Below are positions 1-11,400 of a stretch of 64,000 nucleotides of DNA, one piece after another. This stretch comes from Macrocystis pyrifera (lineage: Eukaryota > Sar > Phaeophyceae > Laminariales > Laminariaceae), in the NCBI GenBank assembly GCA_031763025.1, contig JASSKH010000006.1:5143691-5207690 (forward strand). Direction: 5' to 3'. Under the pieces are notes generated by a model. That model had not been told where the DNA came from, ran no database searches, and saw only the letters and a program-made list of their open reading frames with translations. Within the stretch, counting starts at the first letter, position 1. Every line of letters starts with the position of its first letter. Position numbers and translations under genes: made by a program.

Positions 1-344
1 GTTGATGTCCTTCCGTTGCAGACCTGCCGCCGTCTAGTCCCCACCCCACCCCACCCCACCACCAGAGCGTGTTGTGATATTGTGTTACGACCGCTTCCTG
101 CGGCCGGTCCATCCATGCTTTCGCTGTTGATCGTCTAATAGTCGTCTTCGTGTTTGTTTTAAAGGTTTTTTCCTTGTTGTTGTTCAGTAAATCAAACGTC
201 AAAGAAAGGGGTGACTGCTTATATTGTAGAGCGTGCTGTATCGTACCCGACAACAGCTCTACCACGGCAGCAGTAGTCACGAAAGACTATTGTGGTTATT
301 TGTTAAATTTACCTCTGCGGCTGCTGCTGCTGCTACCGCCGTGG

Positions 345-428
345 TTGTTGTTGTTGTTGTTGTTGTTTTTGTTGTTCTTGTTGTTGTTGTTGTTTTTGTT
401 GTTCTTGTTGTTCTTGTTGTTCTTGTTG
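345..428. repeat. GTT/TTG-rich simple repeat
   Basis: Imperfect trinucleotide run of TTG/GTT with TTC interruptions. It produces spurious low-complexity ORFs on both strands. Confidence 0.85.
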
Positions 429-728
429 CAAAGTACGGCCGTTTCGTCCGTACGTGCTGTCGTGACGTTTGTACGTGCTGGGTTTGCTTTTCGCTCAATC
501 GCGATCGTGATAGAATTTCGTTTGATTGCGATGAATGTGAAATCAACAGCAACACATACATGCTGCGCTACAGGACGCCTACGGACAATGAAGCCCAGCC
601 TCCTTTGTACAGAGGATGTGAAGTTAGTTGCTGTTGAAAGCACCCCTTCCCAGATGAAAAACTCAGCTCATATTATTCATCATCCTATAAATACATCATC
701 GGGGCCGCCGACAAGAGACACGTTTAGG

Positions 729-802
729 ACTGCAGTCAGTCCCGTGTTTGGGATAAACTACTTGGAATTTGACTGGTTTGTCCCCTTCACGGGACTGCAG
801 TC
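729..802. repeat. short fold-back repeat (CTGCAGTCCCG family)
   Basis: About 70 bp bounded by ACTGCAGTCAGTCCCGT and ACGGGACTGCAGT, with an internal CTTGGAATTTGACTG. It can fold into a hairpin. Related copies lie at about 1014, 4921, 10207, 49267 and 49540. Confidence 0.7.
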
Positions 803-1013
803 CTCACTGCAGTGGCGACAACGTCCTTGAGCAACTTCGAGCAATCAGGCTATCATCACACACACGCAGCTTTTTTTGCTGAGATGAAGAAGGAAAAATC
901 GATCGCACGCCCGAAGTGTCTTTTACCAACTTTTACCACCGGGTTACAATTTAGGATAGGGTTTGAGTGTATCGCCCGCCGCTGAGCAGGATCTTTTGTC
1001 CCTTTTGCTAGCA

Positions 1014-1080
1014 CCGCAGTCCCGTTTAGGGGACGAAGTATTTCTAATTTGACTGCTTTGCCCTCAAAACGGGACTGCAG
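1014..1080. repeat. short fold-back repeat (CTGCAGTCCCG family)
   Basis: Starts CCGCAGTCCCGTTTAGGGGA and ends AAACGGGACTGCAG, with a central AATTTGACTGCTTTG shared with the other copies. Confidence 0.7.
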
Positions 1081-1485
1081 TTCTAAAAGTGCCTTGTATT
1101 TTTTTTCACTCAGCGTCCCCCAAAAAGTGAGTGTTGCGTTCTTTAAAGGTTGCTTCTTTTACTCGTGAGCCTATAGTCGTATATACAAATCTGGAAAATT
1201 TGTACCAGCTTTTTGTTTCGGGCACCCCAGCTGGGAGATCGAATCAGGTTTTGCCTTAAATCTCATGTTTGGAATGTCTCTGTGTGATGCTACTGCTGTG
1301 TGATGCTACTTGTGCTGAGATCAAAGGGGGTGTGGCTTTTACGGCAGTGTTACACGAAGTCTGACAGTGTCTGTACGCTGGCGAAGTCGCTACGTACGGT
1401 ATACTACTACTACTACTACTACTACTGCTGCTGTGCGGTGTTCCTGCTTTGTTGGTCGGTGTCCTGCAATTGATACGGTGTCCGT

Positions 1486-1551
1486 GCTGCTTGGTGGCTG
1501 TGCGTGCGAATTGCTATCCATGTCCAGCGCGATTCTAGGGCGCAGGACTCG
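1486..1551 (+). repeat. diverged duplicate of the gene 1 start region
   Basis: GCTGCTTGGT, then GAATTG, then TCCAGCGCGAT, then GGACTCG occur here in the same order as at 1601-1654, where they span the first ATG and first codons of gene 1. This copy has ATG in a different context and no globin continuation. Confidence 0.5.
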
Positions 1552-1618
1552 TACGACTATTGTATTAATTTCTGTTTATTTACTCTTGTGTCCCTCACGC
1601 GCTGCTTGGTGAATTGTC

Positions 1619-1786
1619 ATGAATATCCAGCGCGATGCGGGAGTGCTGGACTCGAGGTCGGCCACGCGGCAGTCGCGCATCAGCGTTTTTTACGATGCGT
1701 TCTACGAGAAGCTGTTCGAGAAGGCGCCGGACACAAGGCACTTGTTTGACGGCAACATGGTCCGACAGAGCCGGGCGCTCGTCAAG
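1619..1786 (+). CDS. gene 1 exon 1: globin helices A to E
   Basis: Encodes 56 residues from ATG 1619, with an in-frame TGA at 1610 just upstream. The motif FYDAFYEKLFEKAPDTRHLF is a classic globin B-helix/C-corner/CD1 block with Pro37 and Phe43. It is followed by NMVRQSRALVK, the start of the E helix with Gln50. The donor is AAG|GTGCGA at 1787, phase 0. An alternative is that the exon begins at the acceptor-like TATCCAG ending at 1630, with the N-terminus on an unseen exon. Confidence 0.8.
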
Positions 1787-4700
1787 GTGCGACCGGCCGT
1801 TTAGCCTTTTTCGTTATTCCCTGAGGCACTGTAGCACACTACGACACTGTCAGGTGTTAATAGTAGGCGACGCCCGTGCTAAGAATTTGGTGGTTACGAA
1901 TTTCATGCTGGTTTGTTTGTGTTCATATGAAAATTTACAGCTAAGCATTTGTGCTCAGCGAGGACGTCAGTCTAAACCCTCTGTAATAGCCTATTAGAGC
2001 CTGTGCTCAATGTTGACGCCATCATAAACCGCGAACCTCGGCCGAGATAAGATATTCTTGAGTGCTGTCGCGTGCTGTACAGCAGTATTCTTCCACCCCA
2101 GAGATTTTTGTTGGAGCTAGGTGTAGTGTAGTGTAGTGTAGTGTAGTGTAGTGGTGACAAATTTTATAATTTTTTTTTTTGTTTTTGATCCTCTCGCGGA
2201 TTACGGCGATGGGTCCACGTGAGAATTAGAAAAAGGTGCCACGACGTACCTGGTACACCGCCTCTATCGTTTCACTTCCTGTGATGTACTCTTCCACTCC
2301 AGACCTATCCCAGCCTGCATCTTGTGCATGTTGTGCATGTTGTGCATGTTGTGACCACGGGCCACTCCAATGTAGAATACGGCAGCGAGATAAATATATC
2401 GGTGCGAAACCACGTACTTCTTCTTTTCGTTCTTTTGTTTCCTTGGGTAGCCTTCCACTCCAGGGCAGTGGGGTTAGTAGGGTCTGTCGTCGTGACCCAC
2501 AGGCTGCTGCTGTAGACTCCCAGGCAATGTGTTAACGTGAGAACCGCCGAGGTGCTACAGCACACCATTCGCTGCGGACACAAACCTCAGGACAGGCTAT
2601 GCACACCGCTTTTTCCCCTCAAGGTATCCGTCCACTCCGGAGTCACTGTAGTGGAGGCTGTCTTGTGACCCCGAGCTATTCTGAGAGGCCATAGCAATGC
2701 ATTACCATCGTGTCCCAAACTGCAATAACCATTTGGATGGAGTATTTATATTCAGACATTGCTTATGTTGCGGTACAGAGTGGTAGTAATCCCCCTATGT
2801 GTACTTACCGTGTTTAGTTATCATTGCTAGAATATGTTCCCACGAAGTACTTGCTAGGTTGTGGCTACGACTACATGGTAATGCGAGAACAATCAAAAAT
2901 GACCGGTCGATCACAAGAAATATTGAAAAGAATGCCTGGTGGTACTTGCCGCCTCGTGGCCGGGAATATAGGGACTGTTTGGTGTCTGATGCCAACATCG
3001 AGCTGCGACTATATTTCCGGCCGGCCCTCTGGTGAGAAACCGAGAAACTGGCTCACGCTAGATTTCGTATGTAAGAAAAGGTTTGTTCCTCACTTTCACA
3101 CTAACTTTAGATACAATCCGCTCACGAGGTGTTTAACTGGCCGCTTTTTTTGGGGGCGGGGGGGGGGGGAGGCTGAGTTTCTTGTTGGAGCTCATTCTTG
3201 AGGCATGCCTTATCATGAGAGGATTGAGGCATACCTTATCATGAGAGGACCGGTAGCGCTGGTGCATGGTTTGGCTGTTCGTTTGTCCACAGTTGGTACC
3301 GCGGGGGTCCATAGTTAACGGGACCAAATTTTGTTAGTAAAAATGGGTAAATATATAGGTTTTTATGTATACCATAGGTCCTATTAACTATGGACCCCCG
3401 TATTAGCCTCTTTTTAGGAAGCCTATTAATAGTGTCAGTATTCCAGATTGGAGGCCTCCTGACATACTGTAGGTACGAAGGTCCCTCATCACGCTTCGTG
3501 CCGGCCCCTTCATACTGGTAGTCAGTCATCAGTCGTCAGTCGTGGGCAAAAAGGGTGCAGTGGACAGAAGTTTGAGGTCCCTCGTATACAAAGGGACTAT
3601 TACGGGGGTCCGTAGTAAATAGGACCTGCGGTACACACTAAAACCTATATATTTCCCTGTTTTTACTAACAATATTTGGTCCTATTTGCTATGGTCCCCC
3701 GAAATACCTATTTATTTCTTTTGTTCTTCTATCCTCCAGCGGACGGCTAAAACAATCAAGCGGGGCCCTCCAAAGTTGACCCTGTGTATAATAATAGCCG
3801 CCGGCAGGACCCGTGCAAAGCACCTGAGGGTAAATAACTAGCCGCCAGTGGCACTCCACGCGAAGCACCTTTGAGTGGTCTCCACGCCGACCAAAGTCGT
3901 GGGTCGGCCACAGCAAAAATCGAGGGTCGGCCGACAGCAGCAGCCACAGCCAGCAATCATTCTTTTTTTTTGTCAAATATAAGGTGAATTACTCTCCCTT
4001 TGTTGACTGGCCGGCAGTCGATCAGTCCCTTTTTGACTGTGATATGTAGTAACGAGTGCGATGCTATGAAGCTGCTTTTATCTTAAGGAGTAAGAGCGCT
4101 GACTTGGCACAGGGGGAGGTAGGTGCGATCGTTTTTTCAGCGCTCAATATTTCCAGAACTAAGGGAAGGGTGCCGATACCGAACAAATACCGAACAAAGG
4201 AGGCGTTTTCGGATATATACATGATCGAGATAAGAGAACCTTCCGAAAAAATATAACGTTTCGACGATATTGTTAACGGTAGCACCCTTTACCGCTGTCG
4301 AGAAGAAAACGCGCGCGAAAAAAAAAAAAACGATCGCCTTCCCTGTGGGAACTCCACGCGCTTTGCGGTGGTATCTACTGCTCGAGTTCTGGTCACAGAG
4401 CGTGCACCAGTACAACTATCCTTCATCCTGATGAGCGTGTTTCTTTGCTAACTGACCCCTATTACGGGGGACCGTAGTAAATAGGACCAAATGTTGTTTG
4501 TAAAAATAGGTAACTATATACCTGGTAGGTTTTTGTGTTAGTATGACTGCGCTTCGTACACGCACACCCTATGAAATACTCCGGCGGCCCGGGCTGCCCG
4601 GTGGGGGCGCTGCCTTATTCAGGGAGAACATGTCGTGTTAATGTTAGTAGTAATCAGAACCTATTAACTATTAATAGTATGGTTTATAAAAATAGGGGGA

Positions 4701-5231
4701 TAATGCGACATTTTGGTCGATCGTGGGCTCTGAGTACTATCCCCCCCCCCCCCCCCCCCCCCCCCCCGTATTAGTCGGCGATTTGTTTCGGTAAGTTTTC
4801 CACTGTGAAACCCCGAAGGTGTTGCCATTAATCGGAACTAATGATGGACCCCAAAATCGCATATCCCCCCCTATAGACCTCCCTCCCTGTAACCCCCCTG
4901 TCTTGTTTGGCCCTGTTAGGCCCCTGTCTTGGGGACAGACTGCTTAGATTTTGACTGCTTTGTTCCCCCTAACGGGACTGCAGTTTTAGTAAAAGGGTTG
5001 ACCGTGTTTGGCTCCGATTACTGTTGGCACGTAACTGGTATGTTCCCTAGTACTAACAGTAACAGTAGTGGTAGAGGTAGAGGTAGAGGTAGCATGTACT
5101 AATGTCTACTGTGCCGCACTGGCCGGGAATGTATCCCTACTACTAGTAGGAGTGGTAGTAGTAAGTAGTAGTAGTAGCAGTAGTAGTACTAGTAGTAGTA
5201 GTAGTAGTAGCAGCAGCAGCAGTAGTAGTAC

Positions 5232-5263
<32 letters not shown>

Positions 5264-5361
5264 CCAGCAGTAGTAGGAGTAGCAGCAGTAGTAGTAGTAG
5301 GAGGAGTAGTGGCAGGAGGAGGAGTAGTGGCAGGAGTGGTAGTATTAATAGTAAGTAGTAA

Positions 5362-5435
<74 letters not shown>

Positions 5436-8400
5436 ATAGTAGCAGTAGCAGTGGTACCAGTAATAGTAGGAGTAGTATTAGTAGTAGTAGCAGTAGTAGA
5501 GGTAGCATGTACTATTGTCTACTGGTGCCACACTGGCCGGGGATGTATTATTAGTACCCAGTTGATATGTACCAGGTATGAAATACTCCTATTAATAACG
5601 GTTATTATATTGCCGGCGAAAGTGGTACATGGTACCTGGTGGTATGAATTATGGTACAGCAGTGCGTTGTTGTCGGTGAGGTTGAAATCCTCGGCTAGCT
5701 TCGCTGCGTGCATTCGGGGGCCAGTGGAGTCCCTCGCACCCGTCCTTGCTGAGAGGCATATTGTACAGTGCTAATAGTAGCACTAGCAGTAGCACTAGCA
5801 TTACTGTAGTGATAGTAAAAACAAAAATATCACGACGATTTCGATATTTGATACCTGGCGTGTACGTACATACATGGAAGCTTTCGTTCGGTGTCGGCGT
5901 AGATGACACGGGAGGCCAGGGGGTGGAGTGCAACAATTCAAACACGTCCGATACTATATATCGCAAGTTCCATATTCCGGGATATCTAAATTTTCGTCAC
6001 GACATCCAACGCTAGTTTATAATGGTACCATACGATGTGACCCTGACCCTGACCGCGACACGAGGGTGAGGGTCAAGGTTAGGGTCAGAAGCCGTGCGTA
6101 GCCTTTCTTTCGTGCGAGTACAGTGCTCGTCGTGGTATTTTCGAATGATCCCCGCTCGAGTCGGGTTCGCGAGCTCCAGAAACCGAATAGGTCCTCGTAC
6201 TTCCAAAAACAAATATTGATCCCACTCCATGTTACAGTATTAATAGATGCCCTTCGGGTACGTGAAGGCAAGGAGATGGTCGCAAAAAGCCCACACCCCG
6301 CTTCTTTTTCCTTTTTTTTTACGACCACTGCCAATAAAAGTGATCCCACTCTACTCTATGAAATACGCACGGAATGAAAAGATGACAAATAGCTCGCCAC
6401 GAGTCCAAATCCCTTTTGCCACCATTTCAAAAGTTGTCCCTCTGTAATTTCACGTAATTCGTCCCCAAAATGTGGGCGGGTGGGTGGAGTGGGTGGTGTA
6501 GGTGGAGTGGGGTCGGAGGGTGGGTTGAGTTGGGTGGGTGTGAGGGGATGAGTTGGGTGGGGTGGAGGTTCGGGGTTGGAGCGGGGGTGGGTGGGTGTGG
6601 GGAGATGGGGGAGGGTGGGGTGCAGTTCTAAAATTATATGCTCTAGGGCGACGGGGTGTGTACTCGTGTGCAGTGGGTCCTTGACGCTTTTTGACGACCG
6701 CAAAACTATACTTCCAAGTATTTTTCCCTGAAAAACGAAAAGCTGTTCACAGCAGGTCTGAAGGGGTTAACGTTACACACCTGGCACTCGTACAACATAC
6801 CGGTGCCAGATATCACTCTGGCCGGGAATATAATAAAATTTTTATATTATGAAGTGAATACCGAACGATTACTATATTTCCGACCAGAGCGGTATGTAAC
6901 CCAATTGGGATCCAGAGACAGCTGTTTATTCCAAAAGTAACGGGATGCTTGGTATTTTTTATCCGACTTTTTGAAAGGTATATACGTATGTAATATTAGT
7001 GCGAAGAAGGGAGCACACTATTAATAGCGTACAGCAGAAGTATCTATCGTGCTGCGCCCGAGTCGGGCAGCAGCTCCTTGCACTGTTTTCTTTTTTGTTG
7101 TTTCGGTTCAGCTCGGTTACTATATTTATCATGAGCCATACCAAGCAGTGGTCGATGCTGTTTGCTGTCTGTTACCGTAATTTCGAAGTCGTCACTTGTG
7201 TTGTCTCCCAAATTTAATAACACTAACCGCAGCCACGTTATTGGGGGCAATGGAATTACAAGCAGTAGTGTGGGATCGTTTTCGCAGTGGTAAAACTTTT
7301 TTTTTTTTCGTATGAAATAATGCGGAGCATTTTCTCCTCTTTGAGGCCCACAGTTGGTTGTATTTTCATAAGGTTGCTACCGGTTTTCCACTCGTTTGTA
7401 CGAGTATACGTACGGCGGAATTTTCCGTTTTTTTTTTCGAACTCTGGGTTTCCTTCTGTTGCCACGCAATTTTTTTTTTTTTTTTCGAGGTTACATGTAA
7501 GCCCGGTCGGTGCTTTAGCGCGGCAACAGAAGTAAACATAGACTTTGGTGTGGCGGCGTCGCTCGTGGCATCAATCCGTCAAACCGTTGACCGCGCGCTT
7601 TATCGCCGAGCACTCCACGCCAGAAAGAAACATGTTGACAATTTCTTGAAGACCGCTAGCGCTACCACCAACCTGTAGGAACTTTCTTGGAATGACGACG
7701 ATATGAAGAGTTACATAGCGTGTTGGACCATCCAAACAAAAATCCTAAACATTAACCGTATAAACCCCGGCCCCCTCCCCCTGGGAAATTTCTCTGAACG
7801 GAGATGTAGCTTGGAAGTTAGTGTGGACAATCCAAGTAAGTCCAACCATCTTTTTGTTCAAGCTGGGGCCAAGTCGTGAAAAGTACATATTGCTCCCCTC
7901 TAGATGGGTGTCATGAATGTGCAACCAGTTTAGTGCGGACTGTCCACCATGCCACGGAAGCTGTGGGCCGGTTAGTATTTACGTACATACCTGCTGCCCC
8001 CCCCCTCCCTCTGCATGCCTTCTATGATACGCAGGGGTTTACAGCATTCTTGTTTTCGCCCAAATGTTTCTGACTGAACCACGTTCTGTACCCTTTGTCG
8101 GCGGAATACCTTCATTTTTGCTTTATGATGCTTGTTGTGTCCATCGGGTTTGCACTTTCGCTTGCCCCAGGCGCGGTAATGGTTGTTGAGTGAGGCGATA
8201 CAACTACTCAACTCAGAAGCATGGGGAAAGTTAGGCGATATGGTACACATTCTCCTTTCGAAGGTGTTATTGATGTTTAACCAGTTAATGTGCACTATCG
8301 ATCAAGCGTTTTGTCGAAGCTAGGCCAAGTGGATGATCACTGCATTCTCCCCCCGTCCCCTGTTCCCTGTACCCCGTCCCCTATCCCCTGTCCCTCGTCC

Positions 8401-11400
8401 CATGTCCCCTGTCCCCCGTCCCCTATCCCCTGTCCCCTGTCTCCTGTCCCCTCTCCCCCGTCCCCTGCCCCTGTCTCCTATAGATGGTGTCCTGGATGTG
8501 CAATCTAGAGGCTTCGGGCGATCTGATTGGCAGGCTGGAGGCGCTGGCTGACCGCCACGTCGACTACGGCTGCAGGCCGCTGCACTGTGAGTCCCTCGCG
8601 CGTACAAGGCGCACTGTCTAATCTCCCTTCTTACGTGCCGCACTTTGTGACTTATTTATATCTGCTTCGTAGTTTGTGACGACCACAAAGCATTAATCTC
8701 ACGGGCACGGGCAGGCTTAGCGGTGATTGTGTGAACATTACACACAATAGACGAGACACGAGACTCCGCGGTTAAAAAAAGCAGGGTATTCCCTCATCCT
8801 TTTCCTGCTCTTCCTCCTCCTGCCATAAATCACATTTAGCCTTACCCGTTCTTTCTTGCTGCAGAAGAAGTATTCCATACTCATCCCGAGCACGTTTGTC
8901 CGAAAAACCAAACGTGGGAATGTTAACGAGCCGGGTTCGATAGCCGTCTTCTTCACTCAGCCCCGACATGGTTCGTCGTACACGGCAGTACCGGGCGTCT
9001 GCCTTACCAAGAAATATAGAGCAGTTCATGGTAGTACAGCAGCAGTATATTTACTACCAGGTACCTGGCCCGTGAAATACGGGTTGAGGTTTACAGGAAG
9101 CTGCAGTAAGAAATTCGGGGTCCGTTATCTACCGAACGTGGTATTTTGGTTCGACTTGAATCGATGCTTTGCCCGAACGAGATATACGGGTTGTCTTGAA
9201 CTCGGATGGACGCCGCCTATACGATAACCGCTTGCGTTTTTTGTCACGTTCAGTTTTCGTGCTCTGGCCGTAACGTGGGTGAATTTGTTCTACTTGTCTG
9301 GCAGACGAGGCCGGCGGCGATGCGCTTCAGCACGCCCTTCGGGCTACCACGCAGGACCAGGACGTCGCAGAAACCAAAGTCGTCATGGGGGTGAGAGAAC
9401 TCTTGTTTTTGAAGCGCAAATCGGACAGCTCAGATTAGACCCCCAACTCGTGATCTGCCACTCTTCGAAACAAAGACCTTTCGATTTATTTATTTTTTCG
9501 ATACGGGTGCTCAAGATAAGGGCCTTGTAGAGTTTAGAGCGGTTGTCCCACGTGCTCTAAAAACTACTGTAGAGATTTTCCACTGGAGATAGGAACAGTC
9601 AACAGTTAAGAGCCCGCGTTTCCGCCTGTCGCGGCGCTCTCTTGAGGCGAGGTGCTCACTGTGGACGTACAAAGGGTCTACATGGTTGGGGGCAATGCGG
9701 TGTATTGTATAGACGAGTCTATATTTCGAGGCAGATGTATGAACTACTGCTGTAGTTATACTTGTATGACATGATATGATATGGTCTACTGTAGGAAGAT
9801 GTACAAGTGGATCGTGTTTTATGACCCGGTGAGGCCTGTTTCGACGCAGCTCTTGCGCACATACTCGTGATACTTCGTCTATATTATATGTATGTATACA
9901 TAGGATTCTGCTCATGGGAGCCTGGGGAAAAAACGTACAGTATTTTACCGGTACGTGCATACCAAATAAACCCTCTCGTACTGAAACAAAAAAATATCGT
10001 CTTGTCCACTCCCGCAGAAAAAAAAAAACTTTGAGGACTTACCACGCGCTCCAGAGGGCACGGATCACGCCCGGACCTCGACCAATATGTCCGGACAAGC
10101 TTCCGGTGTCGACTACTTAGCGTTTTGCCCAAAAATGCTCGTACGAAGAGATATGTTCGAAAAAAGTACGAAAATTTCACAAACATAACTATACATATAT
10201 TTTAGTACAGCAGTCCCGTGTTGGGGACAACCTACTTATAATTTGAGTGTTTTTTCTTGGTTTGTGGACATGCTACTTATTATTTTAGGGACAAGCTACT
10301 TATGATTTGAGTGATTTGTCTTAGGTTGTCTCTAAAACGGGACTGCAGTTTGCCCTGAGAGGCTCGATCCGATGGACAAGTCCATGAGCTACAGTACGAG
10401 GTGCTAGCGAAATCTATTGTGCAACGCAAATGGGATATTATTTATCAGGTAGAATATAGTTCCTCAGTCGAGGGGCTCTGTCCCAGTGACATATATCTCG
10501 CCCAAAACAGTGCTACGAATCCCTATCCTAGCATGGGTCAGTGACTCTCAGCAGATGTCAAAGAAGGGGTAAGGTACCCTCGCACTTTCTATCACTTGCC
10601 GGTTATGCAGTCCAATCAGCGAACTTTGCGTGGTTTCAGGCCGTGCGGTCGACCTGTACAAGCAAGCAACCACCTGTTCAACGAAACGTCGTGATGCAGC
10701 AGCAGCAGTACGCGGCGTCAGTCACCCTCTCGGGAGAGGAAGAGCAACGCGCGTGTGAGGTCGTTGCCTTTTGCTTTCGTGCCGTTTTCTCGTCGCACCC
10801 GAGTCGCTGTCGAGAACTCAGCTTCAATACACGCGAACTCCTGGTAGAGTTGGAGGCCTAGCGCATCAACGACAGAACGTCGAGGCGCGCCACGAGGCTA
10901 ACATGTCAGATATTCCCGCTTGCCTCCTAAACCCCTCCCCCCCCCCCTGCCGCAACCCCTCCTCCCCACCCCCCCCGGCGCACCTCCGCCCAACCGTAGG
11001 CATGGAAAGATCTCTACAGCTTCGTGATCCTGGTCGTGATCCCTCGAACAGTCCTGCGCCTGGAGGAATCTATTCGGAGCACCGGCCCCGTGAACACTAT
11101 CCTCCGGTCGACCCCCAACTCCGGGACGCGGCTTAAGACGCACCACACTACACCCCCTCACGGCGGCGGCGGCCACGGCTCCCGGGGAGACGGCCGCGGG
11201 CTGCTGGGATCTCCGCCCGTTTCGGCCGGAACGCCACACACTGCGATTGCAACTCCCCACACCGTCGACGGGGAATGGTTCGGTGCGGCCACGGCGGCGG
11301 GCGGAAGCGGAGGTAGCGGAAGAGCGCCCCGAGCGGCCTCCGCAAGGTTGCCTATCGTCCGATCGGGGTCGGGGTCCTTCACCCGCAGCATAGGCGGGCG

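Larger units (their letters stand above)
1..1618. other. upstream region of gene 1, no gene recognised
   Basis: No coding exon is supported here. The stretch holds a TTG/GTT-rich simple repeat (about 345-428), two copies of a short CTGCAGTCCCG fold-back repeat (about 729-802 and 1014-1080), a CTA triplet run (about 1400-1428), and a diverged duplicate of the start of gene 1 (1486-1551). Bases 10-20 resemble a 3' splice acceptor (TTCCGTTGCAG), so a terminal exon of an upstream gene or a 5' UTR exon of gene 1 is possible but unproven. The last 60 bases before 1619 are pyrimidine-rich, so the ATG at 1619 could be part of an exon whose real 5' part lies upstream. Confidence 0.5.
1787..8483 (+). 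other. gene 1 intron 1 (6.7 kb)
   Basis: Begins GTGCGA and ends CTATAG after a long C-rich tract. It contains three copies or fragments of the 105-bp MITE, one 240-bp inverted-repeat element, a CTGCAGTCCCG fold-back, a C27 homopolymer, a 440-bp GTA/AGT triplet field and a GGGTGGGTG-rich patch. I see no further coding exon. Confidence 0.7.

Noticed and set aside
150..830. 226-residue + strand ORF with poly-Leu
   Set aside because: Driven by the TTG/GTT repeat; open in several frames and both strands, and contains a fold-back repeat.
5068..5554. poly-Ser and poly-Leu ORFs on both strands
   Set aside because: Translation of an AGT/GTA triplet field; no coding signal outside the repeat.
10541..10861. 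106-residue ORF just upstream of globin exon 4
   Set aside because: Lies within intron 3; the globin reading runs from 9390 straight to 11000 in phase, and this ORF matches no globin segment.
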